Of a DNA stretch of 46,902 nt, positions 8,390-16,569 are shown piece after piece. Both the position numbers and the translations under genes were made by a program. The stretch comes from Nonomuraea aridisoli (lineage in GTDB: Bacteria > Actinomycetota > Actinomycetes > Streptosporangiales > Streptosporangiaceae), in assembly GCF_003236395.1 (NCBI RefSeq), contig NZ_POUD01000036.1, positions 1-46,902 of the forward strand. Reading direction: 5' to 3'. Position 1 is the stretch's first letter, and each line of letters starts with the position of its first letter. A model generated the notes under the pieces. That model did no database searches and was not told the origin of the DNA. It saw nothing but the letters and a program-made list of their open reading frames with translations.

Positions 8390-9190
8390 TCACTCTGCAT
8401 AGGTCAGGTGGGCGTAGTCGGAGATCGGGCGGTAGCCGATGGACCGGTAGACGGAGTTGCTCGTCGGGTTGGCCAGGTCGGTGAAGAGCACGACCTGGTC
8501 GCAGCGTTCGTCGAGGCCGATCCGGCTGGCGTACGCGGTGACGGCCGCGCCGTAGCCGCGCCTGCGGCGCGAGGGCGGCGTGTAGACGGGCCCGATGCGG
8601 CAGACCCCGCCGCACGCCGGGGAGAGGGCGGCGAGCGAGACCGGCGCCCCTTCGTCCTCCCACACGAACAGCTCGCGGCCGGACAGCCGCCGTGCCACCC
8701 GCTCGGCCACGTCGGCCTCGCCCATCCCCACCTCCGCTCCGAAGGCGTGGTACCAGCTCACCAGCAGCGGGAAATCGCCGGGCACGGCGAGCCGCCCCCG
8801 CCCCGGCACGTCGGGGACGGTGAGGTCAACCAGCCGGTAGAGCCGCTCGGAGACGGCTCTCGACGGCTCCCCGAGCAGGCGTACCACCTCGGAGATCACC
8901 TCCACGGGGCCGACGACCTGGGACACCCCGCCTTCCAGCGCCGCGAGGAGCGGGGCCACCGCCTCGACCGGCACGGCGAAGAGCCCCGCCGGATGCGGCG
9001 GCGTACGGAAGACCGCCCCGCGGATCTCACCGCCGGACGTCCACCAGCCGAACAGGGGATGCTTCACGGGCAGGCCGGCCCGCAGGTCGGCCAGGACGGT
9101 GAGCGCGACCGTGTGACGCACGGGGTCGCCGAGCAGAAAGGGCTCGGCGACCGCCGCGTATTCCTCGACGTCCGAGGTGAAGGTCCACAT
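8390..9190 (-). CDS. GNAT family N-acetyltransferase
   Basis: The protein has 266 residues. The C-terminal half is a GNAT fold: the acetyl-CoA pyrophosphate loop reads VYTPPSRRRRGYGAAVTAYAS (the R/Q-x-x-G-x-G/A signature as RRRGYGA), followed by VVLFTDLANPTSNSVYRSIGYRP, the typical N-x-x-S-x-x-x-Y-x-x-x-G-F/Y end. The N-terminal 120 residues look like a degenerate second GNAT unit, as in FR47-like members. The substrate is unknown. It lies between the HNH gene (45 bp upstream) and the zinc-ribbon gene, all on the minus strand. Confidence 0.87.
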   Translation of the reverse strand: MWTFTSDVEEYAAVAEPFLLGDPVRHTVALTVLADLRAGLPVKHPLFGWWTSGGEIRGAVFRTPPHPAGLFAVPVEAVAPLLAALEGGVSQVVGPVEVISEVVRLLGEPSRAVSERLYRLVDLTVPDVPGRGRLAVPGDFPLLVSWYHAFGAEVGMGEADVAERVARRLSGRELFVWEDEGAPVSLAALSPACGGVCRIGPVYTPPSRRRRGYGAAVTAYASRIGLDERCDQVVLFTDLANPTSNSVYRSIGYRPISDYAHLTYAE

Positions 9191-9235
9191 GCCTGCTCAT
9201 GCTGTCAGGCGGCGGACCTCCCGCTCAATGCCGTT

Positions 9236-9742
9236 TCAGGCGGCCGCCTCGAGGTAGGGCGCCCACTGCGGGTCGCCGATGAGCGAGGCGCCGATGAGCC
9301 GCCAGTGGGCGCCCCGTGGCACCGCGGGGCTGACGCGCAGCGTCCACCCCAGCTCCTCGAGGTACTTGTCGGCCTTCCTGTGGTTGCAGCTCACGCAGGA
9401 GGCGACGCAGTTCTCCCACGTGTGGGTGCCACCCCGGGACCTCGGGATGACGTGGTCGATGGTCTCCGCCTTCTGCCCGCAGTAGGCGCAGCGGTAGTCG
9501 TCGCGCCGCATGAGGGCGGCCCTGGTCAGCGGGATGCGGGATCGGTAGGGGATGCGGACGTATCTGCGGAGCCTGATCACCGAGGGCACGTCGAGCGTGC
9601 GGCTCGCGGAGCGCAGCACCGCGCCCCGGCCGTCGCGGTGGACGACATCGGCCTTCTCCCGCAGCACGAGCACGATGGCCCGGTGGAGCGAGAGGGTGGT
9701 GAGCGGCTCGTAGGTGGCGTTGAGCAGCAGGACTTGGCGCAT
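9236..9742 (-). CDS. HNH endonuclease
   Basis: The 168-residue protein starts MRQVLLLNATYEPLTTLSLHRA, the N-terminus of a conserved actinobacterial HNH family. The HNH/zinc core is RDDYRCAYCG, ETIDHVIPRSRGGTHTWENCVASCVSCNHRKADK: two C-x2-C pairs hold zinc, and the DHV and N/H residues form the beta-beta-alpha-metal nuclease site. Two ATGs are adjacent (9745 and 9742); AGGGAGAGG is about 7 nt from the second. These stand-alone proteins are widely conserved, but their natural DNA target is unknown. A 22-bp perfect palindrome lies 35 bp upstream of the start. Confidence 0.9.
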   Translation of the reverse strand: MRQVLLLNATYEPLTTLSLHRAIVLVLREKADVVHRDGRGAVLRSASRTLDVPSVIRLRRYVRIPYRSRIPLTRAALMRRDDYRCAYCGQKAETIDHVIPRSRGGTHTWENCVASCVSCNHRKADKYLEELGWTLRVSPAVPRGAHWRLIGASLIGDPQWAPYLEAAA

Positions 9743-9776
9743 CATCGGGCCTCTCCCTGCCGCGCGGGTATCAAAG

Positions 9777-9798
9777 GGGACATGCCGCGGCATGTCCC
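9777..9798. promoter_or_regulatory. perfect 22-bp palindrome upstream of the HNH gene
   Basis: The half GGGACATGCCG (9777-9787) is followed directly by its exact reverse complement (9788-9798). It lies in the 283-bp divergent region between the HNH and prolyl-oligopeptidase genes, closer to the HNH start, where a repressor or activator would bind. The sequence is not an actinobacterial LexA box. Confidence 0.55.
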
Positions 9799-10011
9799 GA
9801 CTGTCGGCCCCTCCTGGGGCACTCGTGCTTCCGTCACGTGGACCTCCGCCGGACGGTCCAGCGGATGGTCACCACGGCACCGTCCTGTCACCAAGTCTGG
9901 CGTTTGCACCGTGGTCCCCGCCACCCCAAAAATTTCGGACCCGGGATGACCAGAGGGACGCACGGTACGTTTTATGCCCCCTCTACCAGCGCTTTACGCA
10001 TCGCCGTTGGC

Positions 10012-10017
10012 ATAGGG
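10012..10017 (+). promoter_or_regulatory. -10 element of a probable leaderless promoter
   Basis: TAGGGT lies 8 nt before the ATG of the prolyl oligopeptidase gene and matches the actinobacterial TANNNT -10. A TTTACG-like -35 lies about 17 nt upstream. No Shine-Dalgarno precedes the ATG, so transcription probably starts at or next to the start codon. Confidence 0.45.
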
Positions 10018-10025
10018 TTCCCTGC

Positions 10026-12083
10026 ATGACGCGAGAGCCGTACCCGAGCGCACGCCGCGAAAACATCATCGACATCCTGCACGACACGCCCGTCCCCGAC
10101 CCGTACCGGTGGCTCGAGGATTCCGACAGCCCCGAGACCAAGGGGTGGCTGCTCGCGCAGGCCGAGTTGTACGCCAGGGAGCGGGGGCCGCAGCGGTTCA
10201 AGAGCCGCATCGCCGAGTTGCTGAGGTCGGGCTCGGTGGGCGTCCCGGCCTGGCGCGGCGGCCGCTACTTCTTCTCCCGGCGCACGCCTGACCAGGAGCA
10301 CGCCGTCTACTACGTGGTCGAGCCCGACGGCACCGAGCGGCCGCTGATCGACCCCATGGCGATCGACCCGTCCGGCGTGACCACGCTCGACGCCGTCCAG
10401 CCCGACAAGGAGGGGCGCCTGCTGGCGTACCAGATCTCGGTGGGCGGCGACGAGGAGTCGGTCCTCTACGTGATGGACGTCGCCACCGGCGCGCGGGTCG
10501 AGGGGCCGATCGACCGCTGCCGCTACTCCCCGATCGCCTGGATGCCGGGCGGTGAGGCGTTCTACTACGTCCGCAGGCTGCCGAGCACCGAGGTGCCGGA
10601 GAACGAGACGCAGTTCCACCGCCGCGTCTACCTGCACCGCGTCGGCACCTCCACCGAGGACGACGTGATGATCTTCGGCGAGGGCCTGAAGATGACCAAC
10701 TACTACGGCGTCTCGGTCTCGCGCGACGGCCGCTGGCTGCAGGTGTCGGCCAGCGAGGGCACCGCGCCGCGCAACGACCTGTGGGTCGCCGACCTGACCG
10801 CCTCGCCGATCGACCGTCCCGAGCTGAAGGTCGTCCAGGAGGGCGTGGACGCGCAGACCGGGCTGATGTTCGGCCGCGACGGCCGGCTCTACGTCCACAC
10901 CGACCGTGACGCGCCGCGTGGGCGGGTGTGCGTCACCGACCCGGCGACGCCGGGCTTCGAGACGTGGCGCGACCTGATCCCGCAGGACCCGGAGGCGGTG
11001 CTGTCCGACTTCGCGATTCTCGACGACCTGGAGCGCCCGGTCATGCTGGTGGGCTGGACCCGCCACGCGATCAGCGAGATCACCGTTCACGACCTGGAGA
11101 CCGGCGAGCGCGTCGGCGAGGTGCCGACGCCGGGTCTCGGCACGATCGGCGGCATCGCCGAGCGGCCGGAGGGCGGTCACGAGGCGTGGTTCGGCTACAC
11201 CGACAACACCACCCCGCCCACGATCCAGCGCTACGACGCCCGCACGGGCGAGACCACGCTCTGGGCGGCCTCCCCCGGCGCGGTCGAGGTGCCGCAGGTC
11301 CGCACCGAGCAGGTCGTCTACCAGTCGCATGACGGCACCGACGTCCGCATGCTGATCATCTCGCCGGCCGGCGAGGCGAGCGGCCCGCGCCCGACGATCC
11401 TGTACGGCTACGGCGGCTTCGGCCTGTCCATGACGCCCGGCTACTCCGCGTCGATCCTGGCCTGGGTGGAGGCGGGCGGCGTCTACGCGATCGCCAACCT
11501 GCGCGGCGGCGGCGAGGAGGGCGAAGACTGGCACCGCGCCGGCATGCTCGGCAACAAGCAGAACGTGTTCGACGACTTCCACGCGGCCGCCGAGCACCTC
11601 ATCGCCACCGGCGTCACCACGCCGCAGCAGCTCGGCATCTCCGGGGGCTCCAACGGCGGCCTGCTGGTGGGCGCCGCGCTGACGCAGCGCCCCGAGCTGT
11701 ACGCCGCCGTGGTCTGCTCCGCGCCGCTGCTCGACATGATCCGGTACGAGAAGTTCGGCCTCGGCGCCACCTGGAACGTCGAGTACGGCTCGGCCGACGA
11801 CCCCGAGCAGTTCCGCTGGCTGCTGTCGTACTCGCCGTACCACCACGTCCAGGAGGCGGTGGCCTACCCGGCGACGTTGTTCACCACGTTCCAGTCCGAC
11901 ACGCGGGTGCATCCGCTGCACGCGTGGAAGATGTGCGCGGCGCTGCAGCACGCTTCGACGGCGGACCGGCCGGTGCTGCTGCGCAACGAGGCCGAGGTCG
12001 GCCACGGCGCGCGGGCGGTGAGCCGCACGGTGGACCTGTCGGCCGACACGCTCACGTTCCTGGCCCGGCACACCGGCCTGTAG
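10026..12083 (+). CDS. prolyl oligopeptidase family serine peptidase
   Basis: The 685-residue protein has no signal peptide and is cytoplasmic. Residues about 60-420 form the beta-propeller that gates access; about 430-685 form the alpha/beta-hydrolase domain. The triad is S542 in [10 protein letters not shown]625 in SDTRVHP and H660 in [23 protein letters not shown] and [17 protein letters not shown] are hallmark stretches. The family cuts short peptides after proline (prolyl endopeptidase) or after basic residues (oligopeptidase B); the sequence is closer to prolyl endopeptidases. The frame is open upstream, but [11 protein letters not shown] at 10026 is the normal N-terminus. The AraC gene starts 8 bp after its stop. 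Confidence 0.93.
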   Translation: MTREPYPSARRENIIDILHDTPVPDPYRWLEDSDSPETKGWLLAQAELYARERGPQRFKSRIAELLRSGSVGVPAWRGGRYFFSRRTPDQEHAVYYVVEPDGTERPLIDPMAIDPSGVTTLDAVQPDKEGRLLAYQISVGGDEESVLYVMDVATGARVEGPIDRCRYSPIAWMPGGEAFYYVRRLPSTEVPENETQFHRRVYLHRVGTSTEDDVMIFGEGLKMTNYYGVSVSRDGRWLQVSASEGTAPRNDLWVADLTASPIDRPELKVVQEGVDAQTGLMFGRDGRLYVHTDRDAPRGRVCVTDPATPGFETWRDLIPQDPEAVLSDFAILDDLERPVMLVGWTRHAISEITVHDLETGERVGEVPTPGLGTIGGIAERPEGGHEAWFGYTDNTTPPTIQRYDARTGETTLWAASPGAVEVPQVRTEQVVYQSHDGTDVRMLIISPAGEASGPRPTILYGYGGFGLSMTPGYSASILAWVEAGGVYAIANLRGGGEEGEDWHRAGMLGNKQNVFDDFHAAAEHLIATGVTTPQQLGISGGSNGGLLVGAALTQRPELYAAVVCSAPLLDMIRYEKFGLGATWNVEYGSADDPEQFRWLLSYSPYHHVQEAVAYPATLFTTFQSDTRVHPLHAWKMCAALQHASTADRPVLLRNEAEVGHGARAVSRTVDLSADTLTFLARHTGL

Positions 12084-12091
12084 TCGAGACC

Positions 12092-12883
12092 ATGAGCGAC
12101 CTGGGGCCGGTCATGGTGGAGGCCGCCCCCAGCGCCGGCCTCCGGCCGTACGTCACGCGGCTGTGCGCGTTCCGCGAGCACTACGCCGCGCCGGTGACGC
12201 GGTCGGAGGCGGCCGAGCCGGGGGCGGTGCTCGTGCTGGCGTTCGGCGCGCCGATGGAGGCCGGCGGGCGGCGGGTCACGGCGTTCACCGGCGGGCTCGG
12301 CGACCGGTTCACCGTCACGCGCACGGCCGGGCCGATCGAGGGCGTGGAGGCGGTGCTCACGCCGTTCGGGGCCAGGAGGCTGTACGGCGTCCCGATGCGC
12401 CACCTGACCAACCTCGTCGTGCCGGTCGGCGACCTGCTCGGGCCGTGGGCCGGCCTGGTCGTCGAGCGGCTGGCCGGCACGTCGTCGTGGCGGGAGCGGC
12501 TGGCGCTGACCGACCGGCTGCTGCGTGAGCGCATCGCGGCCGGTCCCCCGCTGCGGCCCGAGGTGCCGTGGGCGTGGGCGCGGCTGCTGGAGTCGGGCGG
12601 GCGGGTGAGCGTGTCGTCGCTGGCCGAGGAGCTCGGCTGGAGCCACCGCCATCTCGTCGCCCGTTTCCACGACCATGTGGGGCTGCCGCCGAAGACGGCG
12701 GCGCGGGTGATCAGGTTCGCGCGGGCGCGGCGGCTGCTGCGGTCGGGCGCGCCCCTCGCCGAGGTGGCCGCGGCGTGCGGCTTCTACGACCAGGCGCACA
12801 TGAACCGGGAGTTCCGCGCCCTGGGCGACACGACGCCAGGTCAGATTCGTCCAAGACCCGCGGGCGCCGCCTCGGCATCCTGA
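12092..12883 (+). CDS. AraC family transcriptional regulator
   Basis: The 263-residue protein has an N-terminal sensing domain of the DUF6597 type (about 1-150) and a C-terminal AraC double HTH (about 165-250). The latter contains VSVSSLAEELGWSHRHLVARFHDHVG and the second-HTH signature PLAEVAAACGFYDQAHMNREFRALGDTTPGQ. It is followed 4 bp later by a VOC gene. The AraC-VOC pairing is common in actinobacteria, where the regulator is thought to respond to the compound handled by the VOC protein or its neighbours. It may be co-transcribed with the preceding peptidase gene. Confidence 0.88.
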   Translation: MSDLGPVMVEAAPSAGLRPYVTRLCAFREHYAAPVTRSEAAEPGAVLVLAFGAPMEAGGRRVTAFTGGLGDRFTVTRTAGPIEGVEAVLTPFGARRLYGVPMRHLTNLVVPVGDLLGPWAGLVVERLAGTSSWRERLALTDRLLRERIAAGPPLRPEVPWAWARLLESGGRVSVSSLAEELGWSHRHLVARFHDHVGLPPKTAARVIRFARARRLLRSGAPLAEVAAACGFYDQAHMNREFRALGDTTPGQIRPRPAGAASAS

Positions 12884-12887
12884 GGTC

Positions 12888-13235
12888 ATGCGCACCGTTT
12901 ACGCACTCGCTCGATATCACGACTGCCAGGCCGCCGTCGACTTCCTGACCGCCGCGTTCGGGTTCCGCGTGCGGGAGGTCTCCGAGGACGACTCCGGCGC
13001 CGTCCACCACGCCGAGCTGCTCGTCGGCGACGACATCGTCATGCTCGGCCGGGGGGAGCCGGGCGGGCCGGGGATCTACATCGCGGTCGACGACGTCGAC
13101 GCGCACCACGACCGCGCGAAGGCCGCCGGCGCGGTGGTCACCATGGAGCTCGTGGACCAGCCGTACGGCTCCCGCGAGTACGCCTGCGAGGATCCGCAGG
13201 GCAACCTGTGGTTCTTCGGCACGTACCGCCCGTGA
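12888..13235 (+). CDS. VOC family protein (glyoxalase/bleomycin-resistance-like)
   Basis: The 115-residue protein is one pair of beta-alpha-beta-beta-beta modules. The first module holds RYHDCQAAVDFLTAAFGFRV; the second holds GIYIAVDDVDAHHDRAKAAGAVV and ends DPQGNLWFFGTY, the usual VOC C-terminal strand. It lacks a full set of glyoxalase I ligands and is more like small-molecule-binding or PhnB-like VOC proteins. The start ATG follows GAGG closely. Its function in this organism is open; co-transcription with the AraC regulator (4-bp gap) is the best clue. Confidence 0.85.
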   Translation: MRTVYALARYHDCQAAVDFLTAAFGFRVREVSEDDSGAVHHAELLVGDDIVMLGRGEPGGPGIYIAVDDVDAHHDRAKAAGAVVTMELVDQPYGSREYACEDPQGNLWFFGTYRP

Positions 13236-13279
13236 CGCCGGGCCGTTCTGTCGGTGGGGGGCTGCGAGGATCCGGTGGC

Positions 13280-13699
13280 ATGACGACGGATCCCCTCGCC
13301 CCCTACCGCTGGCTGGAGACCCCCGAAGGCAGCCCGGCCAACCCGCTCGACGTGATCTACTGCGTCTCCTTCCTGCGCGGGGTCGATCCCGCCGAGGTGC
13401 TGCGGCGCTTCGACCCCGAGGGCCCGCCGGGGCGGGAGATGGGCTTCGACGAGCTGGAGGAGGCGGTCCACGAGTTCGTCGAGGAGACCGACGGCGGAGC
13501 CGGTGGCGGCTACGCCGGGGTGGTGGCGGCCGGCGAATGGAGTGTGGCCGTGGAGTTGTGGGGGTGGTTCGGCACGATCGACGACCACGGGATCGCGCGG
13601 ACGTTCGCGCTGGCGGCCCTGATCACCGGCGTGCCGATGTCCCGCGATCTCCTCGCGGGCCCGTTCCTCGTCGGCGCCGTCGCCGAGGGGCGCGGCTAG
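13280..13699 (+). CDS. DUF6461-like hypothetical protein
   Basis: The 139-residue soluble protein starts MTTDPLAPYRWLETPEG. It has the segment VIYCVSFLRGVDPAEVLRRF and a Trp-rich strand AAGEWSVAVELWGWFGTIDD, which I associate with the actinobacterial DUF6461 family. No catalytic motif is visible. GAGGAT 8 nt before the ATG could be a -10 for a leaderless mRNA. Its stop TAG shares the palindromic CTAG at 13696-13699 with the stop of the convergent purU gene. Confidence 0.7.
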   Translation: MTTDPLAPYRWLETPEGSPANPLDVIYCVSFLRGVDPAEVLRRFDPEGPPGREMGFDELEEAVHEFVEETDGGAGGGYAGVVAAGEWSVAVELWGWFGTIDDHGIARTFALAALITGVPMSRDLLAGPFLVGAVAEGRG

Positions 13700-14550
13700 C
13701 GCGGGAAGACGACGGTCTTGTGGCCGTCGAGGAGGACGCGCTGCTCGGCGTGCCACTTGACCGCGCGGGCCAGCACCAGCGACTCCACGTCACGGCCGAT
13801 CGCCACCAGGTCCTCCGGCGAGTGGCTGTGGTTGACCCGGGCCACCTCCTGCTCGATGATCGGCCCCTCGTCGAGGTCGGAGGTCACGTAGTGGGCCGTG
13901 GCGCCGATGAGCTTCACGCCGCGGTTGTAGGCCTGGTGGTACGGCTTGGCGCCCTTGAACGACGGCAGGAACGAGTGGTGGATGTTGATGGCCCGCCCCG
14001 CCAGCTTGGCGCACAGGTTCTCCGACAACACCTGCATGTAGCGGGCCAGCACGACGAGGTCGACCTGGTAGTGCTCGACCAGCGCCAGCACCTCGGCCTC
14101 CTGCCGGGCCTTGGTCTCCGGGGTGACCGGCAGGTGGTGGTAGTCGATGCCGTACGACTGCGTGAGCGGCCGCAGATCGGGGTGGTTGGAGACGACGGCG
14201 GCGATCTCGATGTCGAGGGCCTTGGAGCGCACCCGGTAGAGCAGGTCGTTCAGGCAGTGGTCGAACCTGCTCACCATGATCAGCACCCGCGGCTTCCTGG
14301 CCACGTCGCGCAGGGTGAACTCCATGCCGAAGTCGGGCGCGAGCGCGGCGAAGGCGGCGTTGAGCTCGTCCTCTCCGGGCGGCCCGGCGAACTGCACCCG
14401 CATGAAGAACCGCTCGGCCACCCGGTCGCCGAACTGCTGGCTCTCGATGATGTTGCAGCCGCGGCCCGCCAGCAGGCCCGAGACGGCGGCCACCACACCG
14501 GGGCGGTCGGGGCAGGACAGCGTCAGGATGTATTCGGCGGGGCTGGTCAT
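13696..14550 (-). CDS. purU: formyltetrahydrofolate deformylase
   Basis: The enzyme hydrolyses 10-formyl-tetrahydrofolate to formate and tetrahydrofolate, balancing one-carbon pools and feeding formate to PurT. The 284-residue protein has an N-terminal ACT domain (YILTLSCPDRPGVVAAVSGLLAGRG, residues 7-31) and a C-terminal formyltransferase-like hydrolase domain. The catalytic Asn-His-Asp is visible in AINIHHSFLPSFKG and SDLDEGPIIEQ. The frame is open far upstream, but the ATG at 14550 gives the family N-terminus. It is divergent from the phosphate transporter and shares stop-codon bases with the convergent DUF6461-like gene. Confidence 0.95.
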   Translation of the reverse strand: MTSPAEYILTLSCPDRPGVVAAVSGLLAGRGCNIIESQQFGDRVAERFFMRVQFAGPPGEDELNAAFAALAPDFGMEFTLRDVARKPRVLIMVSRFDHCLNDLLYRVRSKALDIEIAAVVSNHPDLRPLTQSYGIDYHHLPVTPETKARQEAEVLALVEHYQVDLVVLARYMQVLSENLCAKLAGRAINIHHSFLPSFKGAKPYHQAYNRGVKLIGATAHYVTSDLDEGPIIEQEVARVNHSHSPEDLVAIGRDVESLVLARAVKWHAEQRVLLDGHKTVVFPR

Positions 14551-14781
14551 GACTTCACTCTCGCGGGCATAGACGGTGGCGGCTCCTGGCCTCGATCGAG
14601 GGTACCCGCGGTGACGGCCTCGCGGTGAGCGCTTCAGGTCTGCGGGTCTTTCGCCCAATCTCGGGTAGTTATCTGACATTACCGAGCAAAACACCGGAAT
14701 TCGGGAGTGGCGGGACGGGGAACTACTGCCGCCTTTCTGGGCATGTGTGAGCCTTCCGAGGTCGTAGGAGAGTGGAGCATG

Positions 14782-14807
14782 TCCCGCCCCAGGTGGGTGG
14801 GGCGGGA
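14782..14807 (+). promoter_or_regulatory. hairpin over the pit translation start
   Basis: A perfect 9-bp stem, TCCCGCCCC (14782-14790) and GGGGCGGGA (14799-14807), with an 8-nt loop ends on the A of the annotated ATG. It follows a good ribosome-binding site (GTAGGAGAG) that precedes an out-of-frame ATG at 14779. In RNA it would hide the start region, so it may control translation; it could also be fortuitous in GC-rich DNA. Confidence 0.5.
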
Positions 14808-15772
14808 TGGAGCGCGTGCCGTTGGACGTCGTCGTACTGGCCTTGATCGCCGGCCTGTTCGCCGTCGTGTCCGGGATGAACGACGGTGGCGCCCTGCTCG
14901 CGACCGGCCTCAAGCTGCCCACGGTGCGCCCGGCGACCGGGATCCTCACCCTCGTCGTGCTCGTCGCGGTCATCCCGCTCTTCACGCACCAGGTGGCGCT
15001 GACGTTCGTGACCAGGCTGGCCTCGTTCGAGGATCCGGGCGGGCGGATCGCGATGGCCATCGCGGTGGTCGCCTCGCTGGCCGTGGTGATGCTGCTCAGC
15101 GCGCTGGGCCGGCCGACCAGCCTCACCCTGGCCGTCGTGGGCGGTCTGACGGGCGCCGGGCTGGGCTGGGGGCTGCCGGTCTCGTGGGGTTCGGTGGCGC
15201 TGGTGCTGGCGTTCGGGGTGGCGGCGCCGATCGTGGGCGGGATGCTGGGCTGGGCCATGATCCGGGTGCTGGTGGCCTCGGCGCGGGCCTCGGCGCTGCG
15301 ACATTGGCACTCGGCGGGTTTCCTGCTGCAGACCCTCGCGTACGCGGCCAACGACGGGCAGAAGATGCTGGCCGTGTTCATGGTGGCGCTCGGGTTCTCC
15401 GGGGCGCCGGTGGAGTACACGGTGCTGGTGGCGGTGCTGTTCGGGCTCGGCACCATGTACGGGTTGCCCAAGGCGGGCCGGACCCTGAGCCGGGAGATCA
15501 TCGTCTCCAGGCCCCCGCACGGCGTGGCGGCCGAGATCGGCGCCGGGGCGGCGGTGATGGCGTGCGCCGCCGCCGGGATGCCGGTGAGCATGACTCAGGC
15601 CGTCGCGGGCGGCCTCATCGGGGCGGGCGTCTCCCACGGCGGCGGCCGGGTCCGCTGGTACGCCGCCACCAAGATCGCCGCGGCCTGGCTGCTGACGTTG
15701 CCCGCGAGCGGGCTGCTGGGGTGGTGCCTCGCCCTGCTGGTGAAGGGTTTCGCGAGCCTGGAAGTGGCGTGA
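14807..15772 (+). CDS. Pit-type inorganic phosphate transporter
   Basis: The 321-residue integral membrane protein of the PHO4/Pit family imports phosphate (as metal-phosphate) with protons. The two inverted-repeat signatures are visible: VVSGMNDGGALLATGL near the N-terminus and YAANDGQKMLAVFMVALGF in the middle. About eight or nine membrane helices are predictable. The length is at the short end for the family. The ATG at 14807 lies at the end of a 9-bp hairpin; a GTG at 14816 (after GGATGGAG) is a plausible alternative. The PhoU-like partner follows 33 bp later. I found no PHO-box-like direct repeat upstream. Confidence 0.9.
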   Translation: MERVPLDVVVLALIAGLFAVVSGMNDGGALLATGLKLPTVRPATGILTLVVLVAVIPLFTHQVALTFVTRLASFEDPGGRIAMAIAVVASLAVVMLLSALGRPTSLTLAVVGGLTGAGLGWGLPVSWGSVALVLAFGVAAPIVGGMLGWAMIRVLVASARASALRHWHSAGFLLQTLAYAANDGQKMLAVFMVALGFSGAPVEYTVLVAVLFGLGTMYGLPKAGRTLSREIIVSRPPHGVAAEIGAGAAVMACAAAGMPVSMTQAVAGGLIGAGVSHGGGRVRWYAATKIAAAWLLTLPASGLLGWCLALLVKGFASLEVA

Positions 15773-15805
15773 GAAGGGGCGCGTGAGCGCCATGGAAGGA
15801 GTGGC

Positions 15806-16477
15806 ATGTCTCCACGAGACGCGCTCCTCGGAAGCGGGAGGGCGATGAAGAGATTGCGGCGTATCCGCGACCTGATGAGCGGTCGCATGGACAGCGCGCT
15901 CACCGAGGCGCTGCTCGGACAGTTGCAGGCCACCAAGGAAGGCGCATGGCTGGCCATGGCCATGATCGGCGGCGAGGTCGGCAGGACGGGCGCGCACGAG
16001 CAGATGCGCTCGATCGAGCACCTCGGCGACGAGGAACGCGGCCGCCTCGTCGAAGAGCTGAAGAACGCCCTCGTCACCCCCATCGACCGGGAGGATCTCT
16101 TCCGGCTCTCGCGCTCGATCGACGACGTGCTCGACTCGCTGCGCGACTTCGTCCGCGAGTCGCATCTCTACCGGGTGCCCGACCAGATCCGTTTCTCTCC
16201 CATGCTGGACCAGGTCATCGCGGGCATCGAGGCCCTGGAGGGCGCCGTGCGCGACCTCTCCTCGCGTCCGTCCGTGGTCATCCTGAACGCCCTGGAGGCG
16301 AAGAAGGTGGGCGGGGTGATCCGGAAGATGTACCAGTACGAGATCTCGCGGATCTACTCCGGGGAGATCACGGCGGACACGATGAAGGAGCGGGAGCTGG
16401 TCCGCCGGCTGGAGATCGTCGGCGTGGCCATCGGCGAGGCCGCCGACGCCATCGCCGACGGCGCGATGAAACGGTAA
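15806..16477 (+). CDS. PhoU-like DUF47 protein, partner of the phosphate transporter
   Basis: The 223-residue all-helical protein of the DUF47 (PhoU-like) family is the usual companion of Pit transporters. Characteristic pieces are MIGGEVGRTGAHEQMRSIEHLGDEERGRL, DREDLFRLSRSIDDVLDSLRDFVRES and EITADTMKERELVRRLEIVGVAIGEAADAIADGAM. Its acidic residues likely bind metal clusters, and it modulates transport. AAGGAG lies 6 nt before the ATG. A hairpin downstream separates it from the convergent SDR gene. Confidence 0.92.
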   Translation: MSPRDALLGSGRAMKRLRRIRDLMSGRMDSALTEALLGQLQATKEGAWLAMAMIGGEVGRTGAHEQMRSIEHLGDEERGRLVEELKNALVTPIDREDLFRLSRSIDDVLDSLRDFVRESHLYRVPDQIRFSPMLDQVIAGIEALEGAVRDLSSRPSVVILNALEAKKVGGVIRKMYQYEISRIYSGEITADTMKERELVRRLEIVGVAIGEAADAIADGAMKR

Positions 16478-16515
16478 CCGTCGGGAACGGCGGGCCCGGC
16501 GGGTGATCAGCAGGC

Positions 16516-16531
16516 GGCTCACGGGTGAGCC
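16516..16531. terminator. hairpin between convergent genes
   Basis: GGCTCAC and GTGAGCC are separated by 2 bp in the 92-bp gap between the DUF47 and SDR genes. The gap also contains several short repeats of GGCGGGT- and CAGTGG-like sequence. It could end transcription from both sides. Confidence 0.4.
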
Positions 16532-16569
16532 AGTAGGCGGGTCACCCGGCGGGCGCCTCAGTGGATGGC

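Noticed and set aside
9972..12071. A 699-codon minus-strand frame opposite the prolyl oligopeptidase gene
   Set aside because: It is the complement of a clear enzyme with a full catalytic triad. Arg/His/Val-rich antisense frames of this kind are normal in high-GC DNA.
14551..14806. PHO box upstream of the phosphate transporter
   Set aside because: I found no pair of GTTCAYY-type direct repeats.
14779..15786. Out-of-frame ATG at 14779 as the start of a real gene
   Set aside because: Its frame is the Arg-rich shadow of the Pit transporter; only the ribosome-binding site is of interest, for regulation.
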